Of a DNA stretch of 64,000 nucleotides, positions 27,398 to 36,130 are shown in pieces (within the stretch, counting starts at the first letter, position 1; every line of letters begins with the position of its first letter). This stretch comes from Kerstersia similis (GTDB lineage: Bacteria > Pseudomonadota > Gammaproteobacteria > Burkholderiales > Burkholderiaceae_B): assembly GCF_965139615.1 (NCBI RefSeq), contig NZ_CBCSIQ010000012.1, forward strand, positions 1-64,000. Reading direction: 5' to 3'. The position numbers were made by a program, and so were the translations under genes. Under the pieces are notes generated by a model that was not told where the DNA came from, ran no database searches, and saw nothing but the letters and a program-made list of their open reading frames with translations.

Positions 27398-27868
27398 GTG
27401 AAACTACATATCCTGGCCGTGGGCCAGCGCATGCCGGACTGGATCGAAGCCGGCTGGAACGAATACGCCAAACGCATGCCGGCCGATTTTCCGCTGGTGC
27501 TGCGGGAAATCAAGCCGGAACCCCGCAGTGGCGGTAAAACGCCCGCGCAAATGATGGATGCCGAAGCCCGCCGCATCGAGACCGCCCTGCCGCCCCAATG
27601 CACGCTGGTCATTCTGGATGAACATGGGCGCGACTACACCACCATGAAGCTCTCCCAGGCCATGCAGGAATGGCGCCAGGAAGGACGGGACGTCGCGTTC
27701 ATCATCGGCGGCCCGGACGGTCTGGATGCCAGTCTCAAGCAGCGCGGTCATCTGGCACTGCGGCTCTCGTCCCTGACATTGCCCCACCCCTTCGTGCGGG
27801 TCATGCTGGCTGAACAGCTCTACCGCGCCTGGACCATCCTGCAAAACCATCCCTACCATCGCAGCTGA
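27398..27868 (+). CDS. rlmH: 23S rRNA pseudouridine-1915 N3-methyltransferase
   Basis: A SPOUT-fold methyltransferase that methylates pseudouridine 1915 in 23S rRNA helix 69, using SAM, on the intact 70S ribosome. It is 156 residues, almost the E. coli length. It has the N-terminal KLHILAVGQRMPDWIEAGWNEYAKRMP, IIGGPDGLD (SAM knot) and LPHPFVRVMLAEQLYRAWTI. The GTG at 27398 is chosen to match the E. coli start (VKLH = MKLQ); it lacks a clear ribosome site. Confidence 0.93.
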   Translation: MKLHILAVGQRMPDWIEAGWNEYAKRMPADFPLVLREIKPEPRSGGKTPAQMMDAEARRIETALPPQCTLVILDEHGRDYTTMKLSQAMQEWRQEGRDVAFIIGGPDGLDASLKQRGHLALRLSSLTLPHPFVRVMLAEQLYRAWTILQNHPYHRS

Positions 27869-27984
27869 GACAGGCCCCACCGCCACAGCATCACAGAACC
27901 ATAGGCCCATCATCGCCGTGTCGCCACTGCTAACGGCGCCAACACGACTTGATTGTGCCGCCACGCCATCAGGCCCACCGCCCC

Positions 27985-28629
27985 ATGCCCCTCTCTGCCA
28001 GCCCTACGCCCCATCCTGCCGCTGCCTTGCCACTCTATCTGGCCTCGGCCAGCCCCAGACGCAGCGAACTGCTGACGCAGATTGGCCTGGACCACACTGT
28101 GCTGCGCGTGCCGTCGCCGCCAGGAGAGGATGAACCGCGCCTGCCTGATGAAAGCGTACGCGCTTACGCCCAACGCACCACGCTGGACAAAACCCAGCGT
28201 GCAGTCGCCTGGGTCGAACAGCAAGGCCTGCCCCGCGGTTTGATACTCTGCGCGGATACATCCGTCGCGCTGGGCGAGGAACTGCTTGGCAAACCCGTGG
28301 ATGCCGCTGATGCCGCCCGCATCCTGCGCAGCCTCTCCGGGCAGCGCCATGAAGTCCGCACCTGGGTCGCGCTGTACGATCCGCTCAACGCCAGGACGCT
28401 GGAACGGGAGTCTGTCTCCCTGGTCTGGATGAAACCCTTGAGCGCAACGGAAATCCAGGCCTATTGCGCCAGCGGGGAAGCCCAGGGCAAGGCAGGTGCT
28501 TATGGCATTCAAGGACTGGCATCCATCTTCATCGAACGCCTGGATGGCAGCTACAGCGGCGTCATGGGGCTGCCCCTGCACGAAACCGCAGAACTCCTGC
28601 GCGCCGCAGGACGGCCCGTGCTGGGCTAG
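27985..28629 (+). CDS. maf: Maf-type nucleoside triphosphate pyrophosphatase
   Basis: A 214-residue house-cleaning enzyme that hydrolyses non-standard or methylated nucleoside triphosphates to monophosphates. The signature YLASASPRRSELLTQIGL is near residue 16, the catalytic Asp region is ILCADTSVALGEELLGKP, and GAYGIQGLASIFIERLDGSYSGVMGLPL closes the fold. The subgroup (Maf versus YceF) is not clear. In betaproteobacteria an rng gene usually follows; here the convergent GntR gene overlaps its last bases instead. Confidence 0.92.
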   Translation: MPLSASPTPHPAAALPLYLASASPRRSELLTQIGLDHTVLRVPSPPGEDEPRLPDESVRAYAQRTTLDKTQRAVAWVEQQGLPRGLILCADTSVALGEELLGKPVDAADAARILRSLSGQRHEVRTWVALYDPLNARTLERESVSLVWMKPLSATEIQAYCASGEAQGKAGAYGIQGLASIFIERLDGSYSGVMGLPLHETAELLRAAGRPVLG

Positions 28630-29384
28630 ACCGGTACGCCACGTTCCGCCACGATGCCGGGCAAAACGATACTGCCCTCCCGCAAGGCCCGCATCAGCGA
28701 GTACGGCGTCGCGCAGATATGTGCTTCCAGCGCCAGCGCGGCACGCGCATCTTCGCCAGCCATGGCCAGTTCAAAGATGCTTTTGTGCTCCAGGTGGACA
28801 TCACGCGTCATGCCGGACAACTGCATGGCAAAACAGCGATAACGCTCGCCATGACGCGTCAGCAGACGCAGCACACGCCGTGTCCAGGGGGATTCGTGAC
28901 CGGCCAGCAAGGCCTCATGAAAACGTGCATTGAGAATTTCCCACTGGCGCCGGCGTGCCAGGGTCAAGGGCTGTTCAAACTCTGACATGGCGGCAAAACT
29001 CGCCTCCAGCCCCTGACGCCAGGCGCCATCCCCGTGCCGGATCGCCAGGCGCAAGGCATGCGTCTCGATATGCACACGTAGCTGGGTCAGATCTTCCAGG
29101 TCTTCCAGCGCAATGGGCGAGACACGAAAACCACGCTGTCCTTCCGCCGTCACCAAGGCATCACTGACCAGACGGGTCAGCGATTCGCGCAAGGTACCCG
29201 CACTGACGCCATACTGCCCCCGCAGATGGTCGATGCGCAATTTGCTGCCCGGCTGCAAATGCCCTTCGATAATGTCGGCCCGCAATCTGGCATAGGTCTG
29301 CTCGGTCAGCGTCCGCAGTTCATCGTCACCTTCGCCGCACTCCAGCGTCGCGGTCAGCTGTGCCAGAAACGATCGCTTAGACAT
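28626..29384 (-). CDS. GntR-family (FCD) transcriptional regulator
   Basis: A 252-residue regulator with an N-terminal winged helix-turn-helix (LTEQTYARLRADIIEGHLQPGSKLRIDHLRGQYGVSAGTLRESLTRL, residues 26-70) and a C-terminal all-helical FCD effector domain. It begins two bases after the DmpR-type gene's stop, with an AGGAGAGGAA site, so the two form one operon. Comamonas phenol clusters carry a GntR silencer (AphS/PhcS) beside the DmpR-type activator; this gene is probably its counterpart, repressing the phenol genes. That role is inferred from context, not shown by the sequence. Its 3' end overlaps the maf stop by four bases. Confidence 0.85.
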   Translation of the reverse strand: MSKRSFLAQLTATLECGEGDDELRTLTEQTYARLRADIIEGHLQPGSKLRIDHLRGQYGVSAGTLRESLTRLVSDALVTAEGQRGFRVSPIALEDLEDLTQLRVHIETHALRLAIRHGDGAWRQGLEASFAAMSEFEQPLTLARRRQWEILNARFHEALLAGHESPWTRRVLRLLTRHGERYRCFAMQLSGMTRDVHLEHKSIFELAMAGEDARAALALEAHICATPYSLMRALREGSIVLPGIVAERGVPV

Positions 29385-29386
29385 GC

Positions 29387-31132
29387 CTATTCCTCTCCTT
29401 TGCAACGGATGCGGGATAAACGGTAGCTCAGCTGGGGCCGTGTCATTTTCAGCGCCCGTGCCGCCGCCGCCATGTTTCCGCCCGCCTGGGCCAAAGCCTC
29501 CTGTAGCAACAGGCCTTCCAGATCTTCCAGGCCCAGGCCTTGTTTCTGCAACAGGTAATACACGCCGCTGGCGCTCTGCAGGCTCCCCGGCTGCGACAAG
29601 GTTGCCGCATCGCCTTCACTGGTTTCATCATCAGCAGAGGCCAGCTGGCCTGAAGCCGCCAGGTGATCCGTCAGGGGCATTTCCAGCGAAGGAAACAGGG
29701 TTGCCGCGTCAATGGGTTGTTCCGGTGGCGTCAGGATCACCCCGCGCTCTATCAGGTTGGCCAGCTCGCGGACATTGCCCGGCCAATCGTGGTTGCACAG
29801 CGCCGCCATGGCCGGTCCGCTGAAACCGGCCACGCGCTTGCCATGCTGCGTACAGTATTGTTCCAGCATATGCCGGGCCAGCAGCGGAATGTCATCCAGG
29901 CGCTCACACAAGGATGGAATCTGGATCGGGTAGATATTCAACCGGTACAGCAGATCACGCCGGAAGGTTCCGGCTTCCACTGCTCGTTCCAGATCGACGT
30001 TCGTGGCAGCGACCACGCGCACGTTGACCTTGCGCACCTCCGTACCGCCCAGCTTCTCGATTTCCCCCTGCTGCAACACCCGCAGCAACTTGGCCTGGGC
30101 GGCCAGGGGCAGCTCCCCCAGTTCATCCAGGAACAAGGTACCGCCATCCGCACGCTCGAACCGGCCCAGGCGGGTCTGCACCGCACCGGTATAGGCGCCC
30201 TTTTCCACACCGAACAATTCGCTTTCGATCAGGTCTGCCGGCAAGGCTGCGCAATTGATGGCAACAAAAGGCTGCTCGGCGCGGTCGCTCATCGCATGCA
30301 GCGCCCGGGCGAACTGCTCCTTGCCGACACCGGTCGGGCCGGTCAACAGCACCGTCACCTGTGTCGGCGCCGCCCGTTGCAACAGCATGAAGGCGCGTTC
30401 AAAGGCCGGCGACTGCCCCACCAATTGCGTGCGCTGGCGGCTCTGGTCGAGTTGACCGCGCAAGGCTTCGACTTCCTGGCGCAAGGCGGTCACGGTTTGT
30501 TCGACCGACACCGGCTCCTGCTTCAGGGCATCGCGCTGCGCCTCCGGCCACTCGTGCAGGAAGCGGCCTTCGATCTGGCAGTGCGCGTGCCCACAGGCCG
30601 TACACCGTACTTCCTTGAACAACACCGGCTGCTGGAAAAAGGCCGTGGAATACCCGGAGGCATAGCCGAGTTGCATCCAACAGGCCGGATCCTCCTGCGG
30701 CCCGTATTCCTGCATCTGCGCTTCCGCTTCCCAGCTATAGGACCAATTGAAAATGGCATGGAAATGCCGTTTGGCCGGATCGGCATGCGGCTGGTAATCG
30801 AATACCAGGGGTTCGACCTGCACCGCGCCTTCCAGCATATGCAGTTGCGGCCCGATGGCAAAGGTTTCGAACACGCCCTGATCCGGCCGCACCTGGCGGG
30901 CCAGCAGCCCATCCTGCTCGCCTGCGGAGTAGCCAGCACGTGTCAGCAGAGTACGTGCCTGCTCCAAACCAAAACTCTGAATGATCTCCTTGCGCATGGC
31001 GCGCAGCGTATTCGCATGCATCAAGAGCATGCGCTGGCCGGCCAGCCAGATCCGGCCATCCATACGGGAAAAGCGCAGCAGCCGGCGCAGATCCCGGTCA
31101 GACGGGAAAACAGGGGTATTGGTATCTGGCAT
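29387..31132 (-). CDS. dmpR: Sigma-54-dependent activator of phenol catabolism, DmpR/XylR family
   Basis: A 581-residue enhancer-binding protein. Its N-terminal XylR_N sensor domain (15-115) is followed by the V4R domain with Cys residues at 151, 177, 180 and 185 (CTACGHAHC). The AAA+ domain has Walker A GPTGVGKE (265-272), GAYTGA (312-317, the sigma-54 contact loop, usually GAFTGA) and Walker B LFLDE. A Fis-type helix-turn-helix is at the C-terminus. It should sense phenol-type effectors and activate the -24/-12 promoter before dmpK, 250 bases away in the divergent direction. The upstream palindrome at 31229 is its likely binding site. Confidence 0.93.
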   Translation of the reverse strand: MPDTNTPVFPSDRDLRRLLRFSRMDGRIWLAGQRMLLMHANTLRAMRKEIIQSFGLEQARTLLTRAGYSAGEQDGLLARQVRPDQGVFETFAIGPQLHMLEGAVQVEPLVFDYQPHADPAKRHFHAIFNWSYSWEAEAQMQEYGPQEDPACWMQLGYASGYSTAFFQQPVLFKEVRCTACGHAHCQIEGRFLHEWPEAQRDALKQEPVSVEQTVTALRQEVEALRGQLDQSRQRTQLVGQSPAFERAFMLLQRAAPTQVTVLLTGPTGVGKEQFARALHAMSDRAEQPFVAINCAALPADLIESELFGVEKGAYTGAVQTRLGRFERADGGTLFLDELGELPLAAQAKLLRVLQQGEIEKLGGTEVRKVNVRVVAATNVDLERAVEAGTFRRDLLYRLNIYPIQIPSLCERLDDIPLLARHMLEQYCTQHGKRVAGFSGPAMAALCNHDWPGNVRELANLIERGVILTPPEQPIDAATLFPSLEMPLTDHLAASGQLASADDETSEGDAATLSQPGSLQSASGVYYLLQKQGLGLEDLEGLLLQEALAQAGGNMAAAARALKMTRPQLSYRLSRIRCKGEE

Positions 31133-31228
31133 GTCTCTTTTTTATCGATATTTATGCGCCTGATTATCGTTTTTTGGGGTGCGCGTGCATCCTGCTGTTT
31201 TCCCTGATACGGAATTCATGCATTCCTC

Positions 31229-31257
31229 GATGATGAATTCATCATCTCATCATGATG
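31229..31257. promoter_or_regulatory. Probable DmpR upstream activating sites
   Basis: A perfect 18-bp palindrome GATGATGAATTCATCATC (31229-31246) is followed by a perfect 10-bp palindrome CATCATGATG (31248-31257). The core TGAT-N-AATT-N-ATCA matches the known DmpR site shape TTGATCAATTGATCAA. The pair lies about 153-181 bases upstream of the predicted start of transcription, the usual enhancer distance. Confidence 0.7.
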
Positions 31258-31382
31258 CGCTGCAATGCGGGGTAAATCGCCGCCGATCAAATGAATACGA
31301 TTCTCTTTTCACCCCGTAGAAACCGGGTTCCCGGATTCATTTTTTAAGGGCTTACCCTGGTTTTATCGATATTTCCTGGAGC

Positions 31383-31398
31383 TGGCACGCTTATTGCA
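31383..31398 (+). promoter_or_regulatory. Sigma-54 (-24/-12) promoter of the phenol hydroxylase operon
   Basis: TGGCAC-N5-TTGCA matches the sigma-54 consensus exactly, with GG and GC at the correct 10-base spacing. Transcription would start near 31409, 28 bases before the dmpK ATG. Confidence 0.93.
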
Positions 31399-31436
31399 AG
31401 AAAGCAGGAACAGACAGCCAAAAAGGAAAAATTCCC

Positions 31437-31670
31437 ATGAGTGCCCTGACGACAGACGACACCTCCATCCCGTTGCCCGCCGTTGACCTGAGCAAGCGCT
31501 ATGTCAGGGTCACTGGCCAGCGTGATAACGGCTTTATCGAATTTGAGTTTTCCGTGGGCTGGAAGGAATTGGTCGTGGAACTGATTCTGATGCCCCCGGA
31601 TTTCGAAGCCTTCTGCAAGGCCAACAACGTAGAAATGCTTCCGCCGCACGAAGCCGGGCACGAAGACTGA
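31437..31670 (+). CDS. dmpK: Phenol hydroxylase assembly subunit
   Basis: A 77-residue small subunit of the multicomponent phenol hydroxylase. In Pseudomonas DmpK is needed to assemble active oxygenase, apparently by helping iron incorporation, and is not part of the final catalytic core. Typical features are YVRVTGQRDNGFIEFEFSVGWKELVVELILMPPDFEAFC. An AAAGGAAAA site precedes the ATG. First gene after the sigma-54 promoter; dmpL follows 41 bases later. Confidence 0.92.
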   Translation: MSALTTDDTSIPLPAVDLSKRYVRVTGQRDNGFIEFEFSVGWKELVVELILMPPDFEAFCKANNVEMLPPHEAGHED

Positions 31671-31711
31671 AGCAAGCATGCAGCCATACCGACAACAACA
31701 GGAGACTAGGC

Positions 31712-32710
31712 ATGAACATTGATTTACAGGCACGGGAAATCCAGCCCCTGCGTCAAACCTTCGATCGCGTCCAAGCTTATACCGGCGACAAGCCTGCTTC
31801 GCGCTATCTGGAAGCCATCCTGAGCACCCAGCCCACGGAAAACTTTCACTACCGCGCCACCTGGGAACCCCAGTACGAGCTGTTCGACCAGCGTCGTACG
31901 GCCATCCGCATGGCCGACTGGAACTCGCTGCGCGACCCGCGCCAGTTCTATTACGCAACCTGGACCATGGCCCGCGCACGCCAGCAGGAAGCCATGGACT
32001 CCAACTACCAGTTCGTCGAATCGCGCGACCTGCTGGACATGATGCCCGATGCGCTGCGCGCCAATATCGCCGCCACGCTGATGCCGCTGCGCCATGTGGC
32101 CTGGGGCGGCAATATGAACAATTGCAGCATCTGTAGCCGCAGCTATGGCACGGCGTTTTCCGCGCCGGTTCTGATGCACGCAATGGATCACCTGGGTGCC
32201 GCACAGTATCTAACGCGCCTGGGCCTGCTGATGGGCACGGACACCTCGCTGCTGGATGCCGGCAAGGCCGACTGGCTGGAAGCGCCGGCCTGGCAACCGC
32301 TGCGCCGCTTCATCGAGGATTCCTTCATTGTCATGGATCCGGTCGAACTGTTCGTTCTGCAGAACGTGGTGCTCGACGGCCTGCTCTATCCGCTGATCTA
32401 TGGCCAGTACATCGACGGCCATGTGGCGCAGCAAGGCGGTACGCCCCTGGCGATGCTGACGGTTTTCATGCCGGAATGGCACAAGGAATCGGCACGCTGG
32501 ACCGACGCCGTTCTGAAAGTCATGGCCGCCGAATCCGCCGAGAACAAGGCGCAGCTGCAGGAATGGCTGGCTCGTCACGGCGCGCGTGCCCAGGAAGTCC
32601 TGGTTCCCGTCGCCAAGCTGGCCATGCAGGATGACGGCGCAGCCGCGCTGCACGCCGCCAGCGAAGAACTCAATGCCCGCATGGCCAAGATCGGCCTTTC
32701 CCTGAACTGA
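31712..32710 (+). CDS. dmpL: Phenol hydroxylase beta (small oxygenase) subunit
   Basis: A 332-residue subunit that pairs with DmpN in the (alpha-beta-gamma)2 hydroxylase core. It has the same helical ferritin-like fold as the large subunit but no metal site, as in relatives. The conserved RATWEPQYELFDQRRTAIRMADWNSLRDPRQFYYATWTMARARQQEAMD segment is intact. An AGGAGAC ribosome site precedes it. dmpM follows after 15 bases. Confidence 0.94.
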   Translation: MNIDLQAREIQPLRQTFDRVQAYTGDKPASRYLEAILSTQPTENFHYRATWEPQYELFDQRRTAIRMADWNSLRDPRQFYYATWTMARARQQEAMDSNYQFVESRDLLDMMPDALRANIAATLMPLRHVAWGGNMNNCSICSRSYGTAFSAPVLMHAMDHLGAAQYLTRLGLLMGTDTSLLDAGKADWLEAPAWQPLRRFIEDSFIVMDPVELFVLQNVVLDGLLYPLIYGQYIDGHVAQQGGTPLAMLTVFMPEWHKESARWTDAVLKVMAAESAENKAQLQEWLARHGARAQEVLVPVAKLAMQDDGAAALHAASEELNARMAKIGLSLN

Positions 32711-32725
32711 CCCGAGACCGACGCC

Positions 32726-33007
32726 ATGACCAGCACGACTTCCAATGTTTTCATCGCCTTCCAGGCCAATGAGGAATCCCGCCCGGTGGTTGATGCCATC
32801 CTGCAGGACAATCCGAACGCCAGCGCGGTTTATTCCCCGGGCCTGGTGAAAATCGACGCCCCGGGGCGCCTGAGCATCCAGCGCGCCACGATCGAAGAGC
32901 ATACGGGCCAGCCGTACGACCTGCAGCAACTGCACGTCAACCTTGTCACCCTGTCGGGCAACATCGACGAGGACGACGATCAATTGACCCTGAGCTGGGG
33001 CGCCTGA
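32726..33007 (+). CDS. dmpM: Phenol hydroxylase coupling (effector) protein
   Basis: A 93-residue cofactor-free effector protein of the MmoB/DmpM family. It binds the hydroxylase and tunes oxygen activation and coupling to NADH use. The sequence begins MTSTTSNVFIAFQANEESRPVVDAILQDNP and is full length. It lies between the beta and alpha subunit genes as in the dmp and related operons. Confidence 0.94.
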   Translation: MTSTTSNVFIAFQANEESRPVVDAILQDNPNASAVYSPGLVKIDAPGRLSIQRATIEEHTGQPYDLQQLHVNLVTLSGNIDEDDDQLTLSWGA

Positions 33008-33045
33008 GCCTCCCTGCCAAAAACAGACAGAAACGGAGACAAAAA

Positions 33046-34590
33046 ATGGATACCAGAGTTACCCGCAAGAAACTCGGCCTGAAAGAGCGCTACGCCACCA
33101 TGACCCGCGGCCTGGGCTGGGAAACCAGCTATCAGCCCATGGACAAGGTGTTTCCCTACGACAAGTTCGAGGGCATCAAGATCCACGATTGGGACAAGTG
33201 GGAAGACCCCTTCCGCCTGACCATGGACGCCTACTGGAAATACCAGGGCGAAAAGGAAAAGAAGCTCTACGCCGTGATCGAGGCCTTTGCCCAGAACAAT
33301 GGCCAGCTGAGCGTTTCCGACGCCCGCTACATCAATGCGCTCAAGCTGTTCATCCAGGGTGTCACGCCGCTGGAGTACTACGCCTACCGCGGCTTCGCGC
33401 ACCTGGGCCGCCACTTCACCGGCGAAGGCGCCCGCGTGGCCACGCAAATGCAGGCCATCGACGAGCTGCGCCACTTCCAGACCGAAACGCACGCGCTGTC
33501 GCACTACAACAAGTACTTCAACGGCATGCACAACTCGAACCAGTGGTTCGACCGCGTCTGGTACCTGTCCGTGCCCAAGTCTTTCTTCGAAGATGCGCTG
33601 ACCTCCGGCCCCTTCGAGTTCCTGACCGCCATCAGCTTCTCGTTCGAGTATGTGCTGACCAACCTGCTGTTCGTGCCCTTCATGTCCGGCGCGGCACACA
33701 ACGGCGACCTGTCCACCGTGACCTTCGGCTTCTCGGCGCAATCGGATGAATCGCGCCACATGACGCTGGGCATCGAGTGCATCAAGTTCATGCTGGAGCA
33801 GGACCCGGCCAACGTGCCCATCGTGCAGGGCTGGATCGACAAATGGTTCTGGCGCGGCTACCGCGTGCTGACGCTGGTCGCCATGATGCAGGACTACATG
33901 CTGCCCAAGCGCGTGATGAGCTGGAAGGAAGCCTGGGAAATGTACGGCGAGGCCAATGGCGGGGCGCTGTTCCGCGACCTGGCCCGCTATGGCATCCGCG
34001 AGCCGCTGGGCTGGAAGCAAGCCATGGAGGAGAAGGATCACCTGAGCCACCAGGCCTGGAACATCTTCTACAACTACTGCGGCGCTGCAGCCATGCACAC
34101 CTGGGTGCCCGAGGACGAGGAACTGGACTGGCTGTCGCAGAAGTACCCCGATACCTTCGACAAGCTCTACCGTCCGCGCCTGCTGCATTACCGCAAGCTG
34201 CAACAGGAAGGCAAGCGCTTCTACAACAACGCGCTGCCCATGCTGTGCAATACCTGCCAGATTCCCATGGCCTTCACCGAACCGGGCGACCCGACGGCAA
34301 TCTGCTACCGCGAAAGCAGCTACCTGGGCCAGAAGTTCCACTTCTGCAGCGATGGCTGCAAGCAGGTGTTCGACCACGAGCCGCAGAAGTTCATCCAGTC
34401 CTGGCTGCCGGTGCACCAGATCTATCAGGGCAACTGCTTCAAGCCCGATGTCGATCCAACCGCCGAAGGCTTCGATCCGCTGGCCGCCGTGCTCGACTGG
34501 TACGGCATTCAGCAGGGCGTGGACAACATGGAATTCGACGGCTCGCCCGACCAGAAAAACTTCGCCAGCTGGACTGGCCGCAGCGTTTGA
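33046..34590 (+). CDS. dmpN: Phenol hydroxylase alpha (large, di-iron) subunit
   Basis: A 514-residue catalytic subunit that hydroxylates phenol to catechol at a carboxylate-bridged di-iron centre. Two ExxH-type motifs bind iron: AIDELRHFQTETHALSHYNKYF and QSDESRHMTLGIEC. The C-terminal YHS-like segment, with LCNTCQIPMAFTEP and FHFCSDGCKQVFDHEPQKF, is present as in DmpN. Length is the family norm. A GGAGACAAAAA site precedes the ATG. A long minus-strand frame covers this gene and is a shadow. Confidence 0.96.
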   Translation: MDTRVTRKKLGLKERYATMTRGLGWETSYQPMDKVFPYDKFEGIKIHDWDKWEDPFRLTMDAYWKYQGEKEKKLYAVIEAFAQNNGQLSVSDARYINALKLFIQGVTPLEYYAYRGFAHLGRHFTGEGARVATQMQAIDELRHFQTETHALSHYNKYFNGMHNSNQWFDRVWYLSVPKSFFEDALTSGPFEFLTAISFSFEYVLTNLLFVPFMSGAAHNGDLSTVTFGFSAQSDESRHMTLGIECIKFMLEQDPANVPIVQGWIDKWFWRGYRVLTLVAMMQDYMLPKRVMSWKEAWEMYGEANGGALFRDLARYGIREPLGWKQAMEEKDHLSHQAWNIFYNYCGAAAMHTWVPEDEELDWLSQKYPDTFDKLYRPRLLHYRKLQQEGKRFYNNALPMLCNTCQIPMAFTEPGDPTAICYRESSYLGQKFHFCSDGCKQVFDHEPQKFIQSWLPVHQIYQGNCFKPDVDPTAEGFDPLAAVLDWYGIQQGVDNMEFDGSPDQKNFASWTGRSV

Positions 34591-34604
34591 CGAGGAGACC
34601 CACC

Positions 34605-34961
34605 ATGGCATTGCGCACTCTTGCTCCCTATGATTTTCCCCCGCGCGACTCAGTGGATCGCTTCCCCGCGCCGTTGCTTTATATCGGCTGGGATGGCCAT
34701 ATGTCCTTCTGCTCGCCGGTCTGCCTGCCCGTTCCGCCGGATACGCCGTTCACCGCCTTGCGCGACGGCATCCTGCCGACCATCTACAGCCAGCACCCAG
34801 ACTTTGCCCAGATCGACTGGAGTCAGGTGGAATGGATAAAGGACGGCCAGCCCTGGCAGCCCCAGGCCGAGCGCAGCCTGGCGGAAAACGGCATCGGCCA
34901 CAAGGATGTCATCCGCTTTCGCACACCTGGGCTGACGGGGATCGCCGGCAGCCACAGCTAA
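34605..34961 (+). CDS. dmpO: Phenol hydroxylase gamma subunit
   Basis: A 118-residue third structural subunit of the hydroxylase core (TmoB/DmpO-like position). Recognisable parts are YDFPPRDSVDRFPAPLLYIGWDGHMSFCSPVCLPVPP and HPDFAQIDWSQVEW. A strong GAGGAGACC site precedes the ATG, 14 bases after dmpN. The gene is followed by dmpP after 31 bases. Confidence 0.93.
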   Translation: MALRTLAPYDFPPRDSVDRFPAPLLYIGWDGHMSFCSPVCLPVPPDTPFTALRDGILPTIYSQHPDFAQIDWSQVEWIKDGQPWQPQAERSLAENGIGHKDVIRFRTPGLTGIAGSHS

Positions 34962-34992
34962 GCGACGCGCAGACAGTACAGGAGAAGCAAAC

Positions 34993-36057
34993 ATGAGCTA
35001 TCAGCTGACGATAGAACCCCTGGGCGCCACCATCGACGTGGAGGAAGGCCAGACCTTGCTGGATGCCGCTTTGCGCCAGGGCATCTACATCCCGCATGCG
35101 TGCGGACACGGTCTGTGCGGAACCTGCAAGGTCGAAGTCGCCGAAGGGGACATAGATCATGGCAACGCCAACCCGTTCGCACTGATGGATTTTGAACGCG
35201 ACGAAGGCAAAACCCTGGCCTGCTGCGCGACCCTGGAATCCGACGCGGTGATCGAAGCGGATATCGACGAGGACCCCGACGCGCGCATCATCCCGGTGCG
35301 CGACTTCGCCGGTACCGTCACCCGTATCGAAATCCTCACGCCAACCATCAAGGCCATTCACCTGAAACTCGATACGCCCATCGAGTTTCAGGCTGGCCAG
35401 TATGTCCAGGTTCACATTCCCGGCATCGAGGGCACACGTGCCTTTTCGATCGCCAACCCGCCCGATGCCAACGGCCAGGCCACGGAAATCGAACTCAACG
35501 TGCGCCGTATTCCCGGTGGCGCCGGCACCACCTGGCTGCACGAAAGCCTGGAGGAAGGCCAGCAGCTCGATGTCAGCGGCCCCTACGGACGCTTCTTCGT
35601 GCGCCGCTCGGCCGCCATGCCGATGCTGTTCATGGCAGGCGGATCCGGCCTGTCCAGCCCGCGCTCCATGATTCTGGAGTTGCTGGAAAGCGGCTGCGAC
35701 CATCGCATCACGCTGGTGTATGGACAGCGCAACCGCGCTGAGCTGTACTACGACCAGGAGTTCCGCGAGCTGGCGCAGCGCTACCCCAACTTCGAATATG
35801 TCGCCGCGCTCTCGGACGAACCGGCGGATTCGGATTGGGATGGACCGCGTGGTTTCGTGCACGATGTCGCGCAACAACATGTGGCGGGAGACTTTTCAGG
35901 CCGTAAAGCCTATCTGTGCGGCCCCCCACCGATGATCGAAGCCTGTATCGGCACTTTGATGCAAGGCCGCCTATTCGAACGCGACATTTATACCGAGAAA
36001 TTCCTCTCGGCTGCCGATGCCAATAACGTCCGCAGCGCCTTGTTCAAGCGTATTTAG
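34993..36057 (+). CDS. dmpP: Phenol hydroxylase reductase (2Fe-2S / FAD)
   Basis: A 354-residue electron-transfer subunit that carries electrons from NADH to the di-iron oxygenase. The N-terminal plant-type ferredoxin domain binds 2Fe-2S through Cys 37, 42, 45 and 77. The FAD domain has TRAFSIANPP (RxxS motif) and the NAD domain has MAGGSGLSSPRSM and YLCGPPPMIEAC. All parts are complete. A GGAGAAGCAAAC site precedes the ATG. Confidence 0.96.
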   Translation: MSYQLTIEPLGATIDVEEGQTLLDAALRQGIYIPHACGHGLCGTCKVEVAEGDIDHGNANPFALMDFERDEGKTLACCATLESDAVIEADIDEDPDARIIPVRDFAGTVTRIEILTPTIKAIHLKLDTPIEFQAGQYVQVHIPGIEGTRAFSIANPPDANGQATEIELNVRRIPGGAGTTWLHESLEEGQQLDVSGPYGRFFVRRSAAMPMLFMAGGSGLSSPRSMILELLESGCDHRITLVYGQRNRAELYYDQEFRELAQRYPNFEYVAALSDEPADSDWDGPRGFVHDVAQQHVAGDFSGRKAYLCGPPPMIEACIGTLMQGRLFERDIYTEKFLSAADANNVRSALFKRI

Positions 36058-36130
36058 GTCGCTATCGAATCTTGGATCCACATGGAAACGCGGAACATAC
36101 CGCGCCATGCCGCAACAGAAGGAGACATCT

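Larger units (their letters stand above)
31133..31436. other. Divergent control region dmpR / dmpK
   Basis: A 304-base AT-richer gap without genes. It holds the activator site (31229-31257) and the sigma-54 promoter (31383-31398) for the phenol operon, and must also hold the dmpR promoter on the minus strand, which I could not place. Confidence 0.7.

Noticed and set aside
29663..31207. 514-residue open frame on the plus strand
   Set aside because: Antisense to dmpR and without any family features.
32726..33007. Possible Rieske or toluene-type dioxygenase system
   Set aside because: Subunit order, the di-iron large subunit and the DmpM-type effector show a phenol hydroxylase, not a Rieske enzyme.
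32980..34611. 543-residue open frame on the minus strand
   Set aside because: It is antisense to dmpN, whose product, motifs and ribosome site are clear. The composition (His/Val/Ala-rich) is that of a shadow frame in high-GC DNA.
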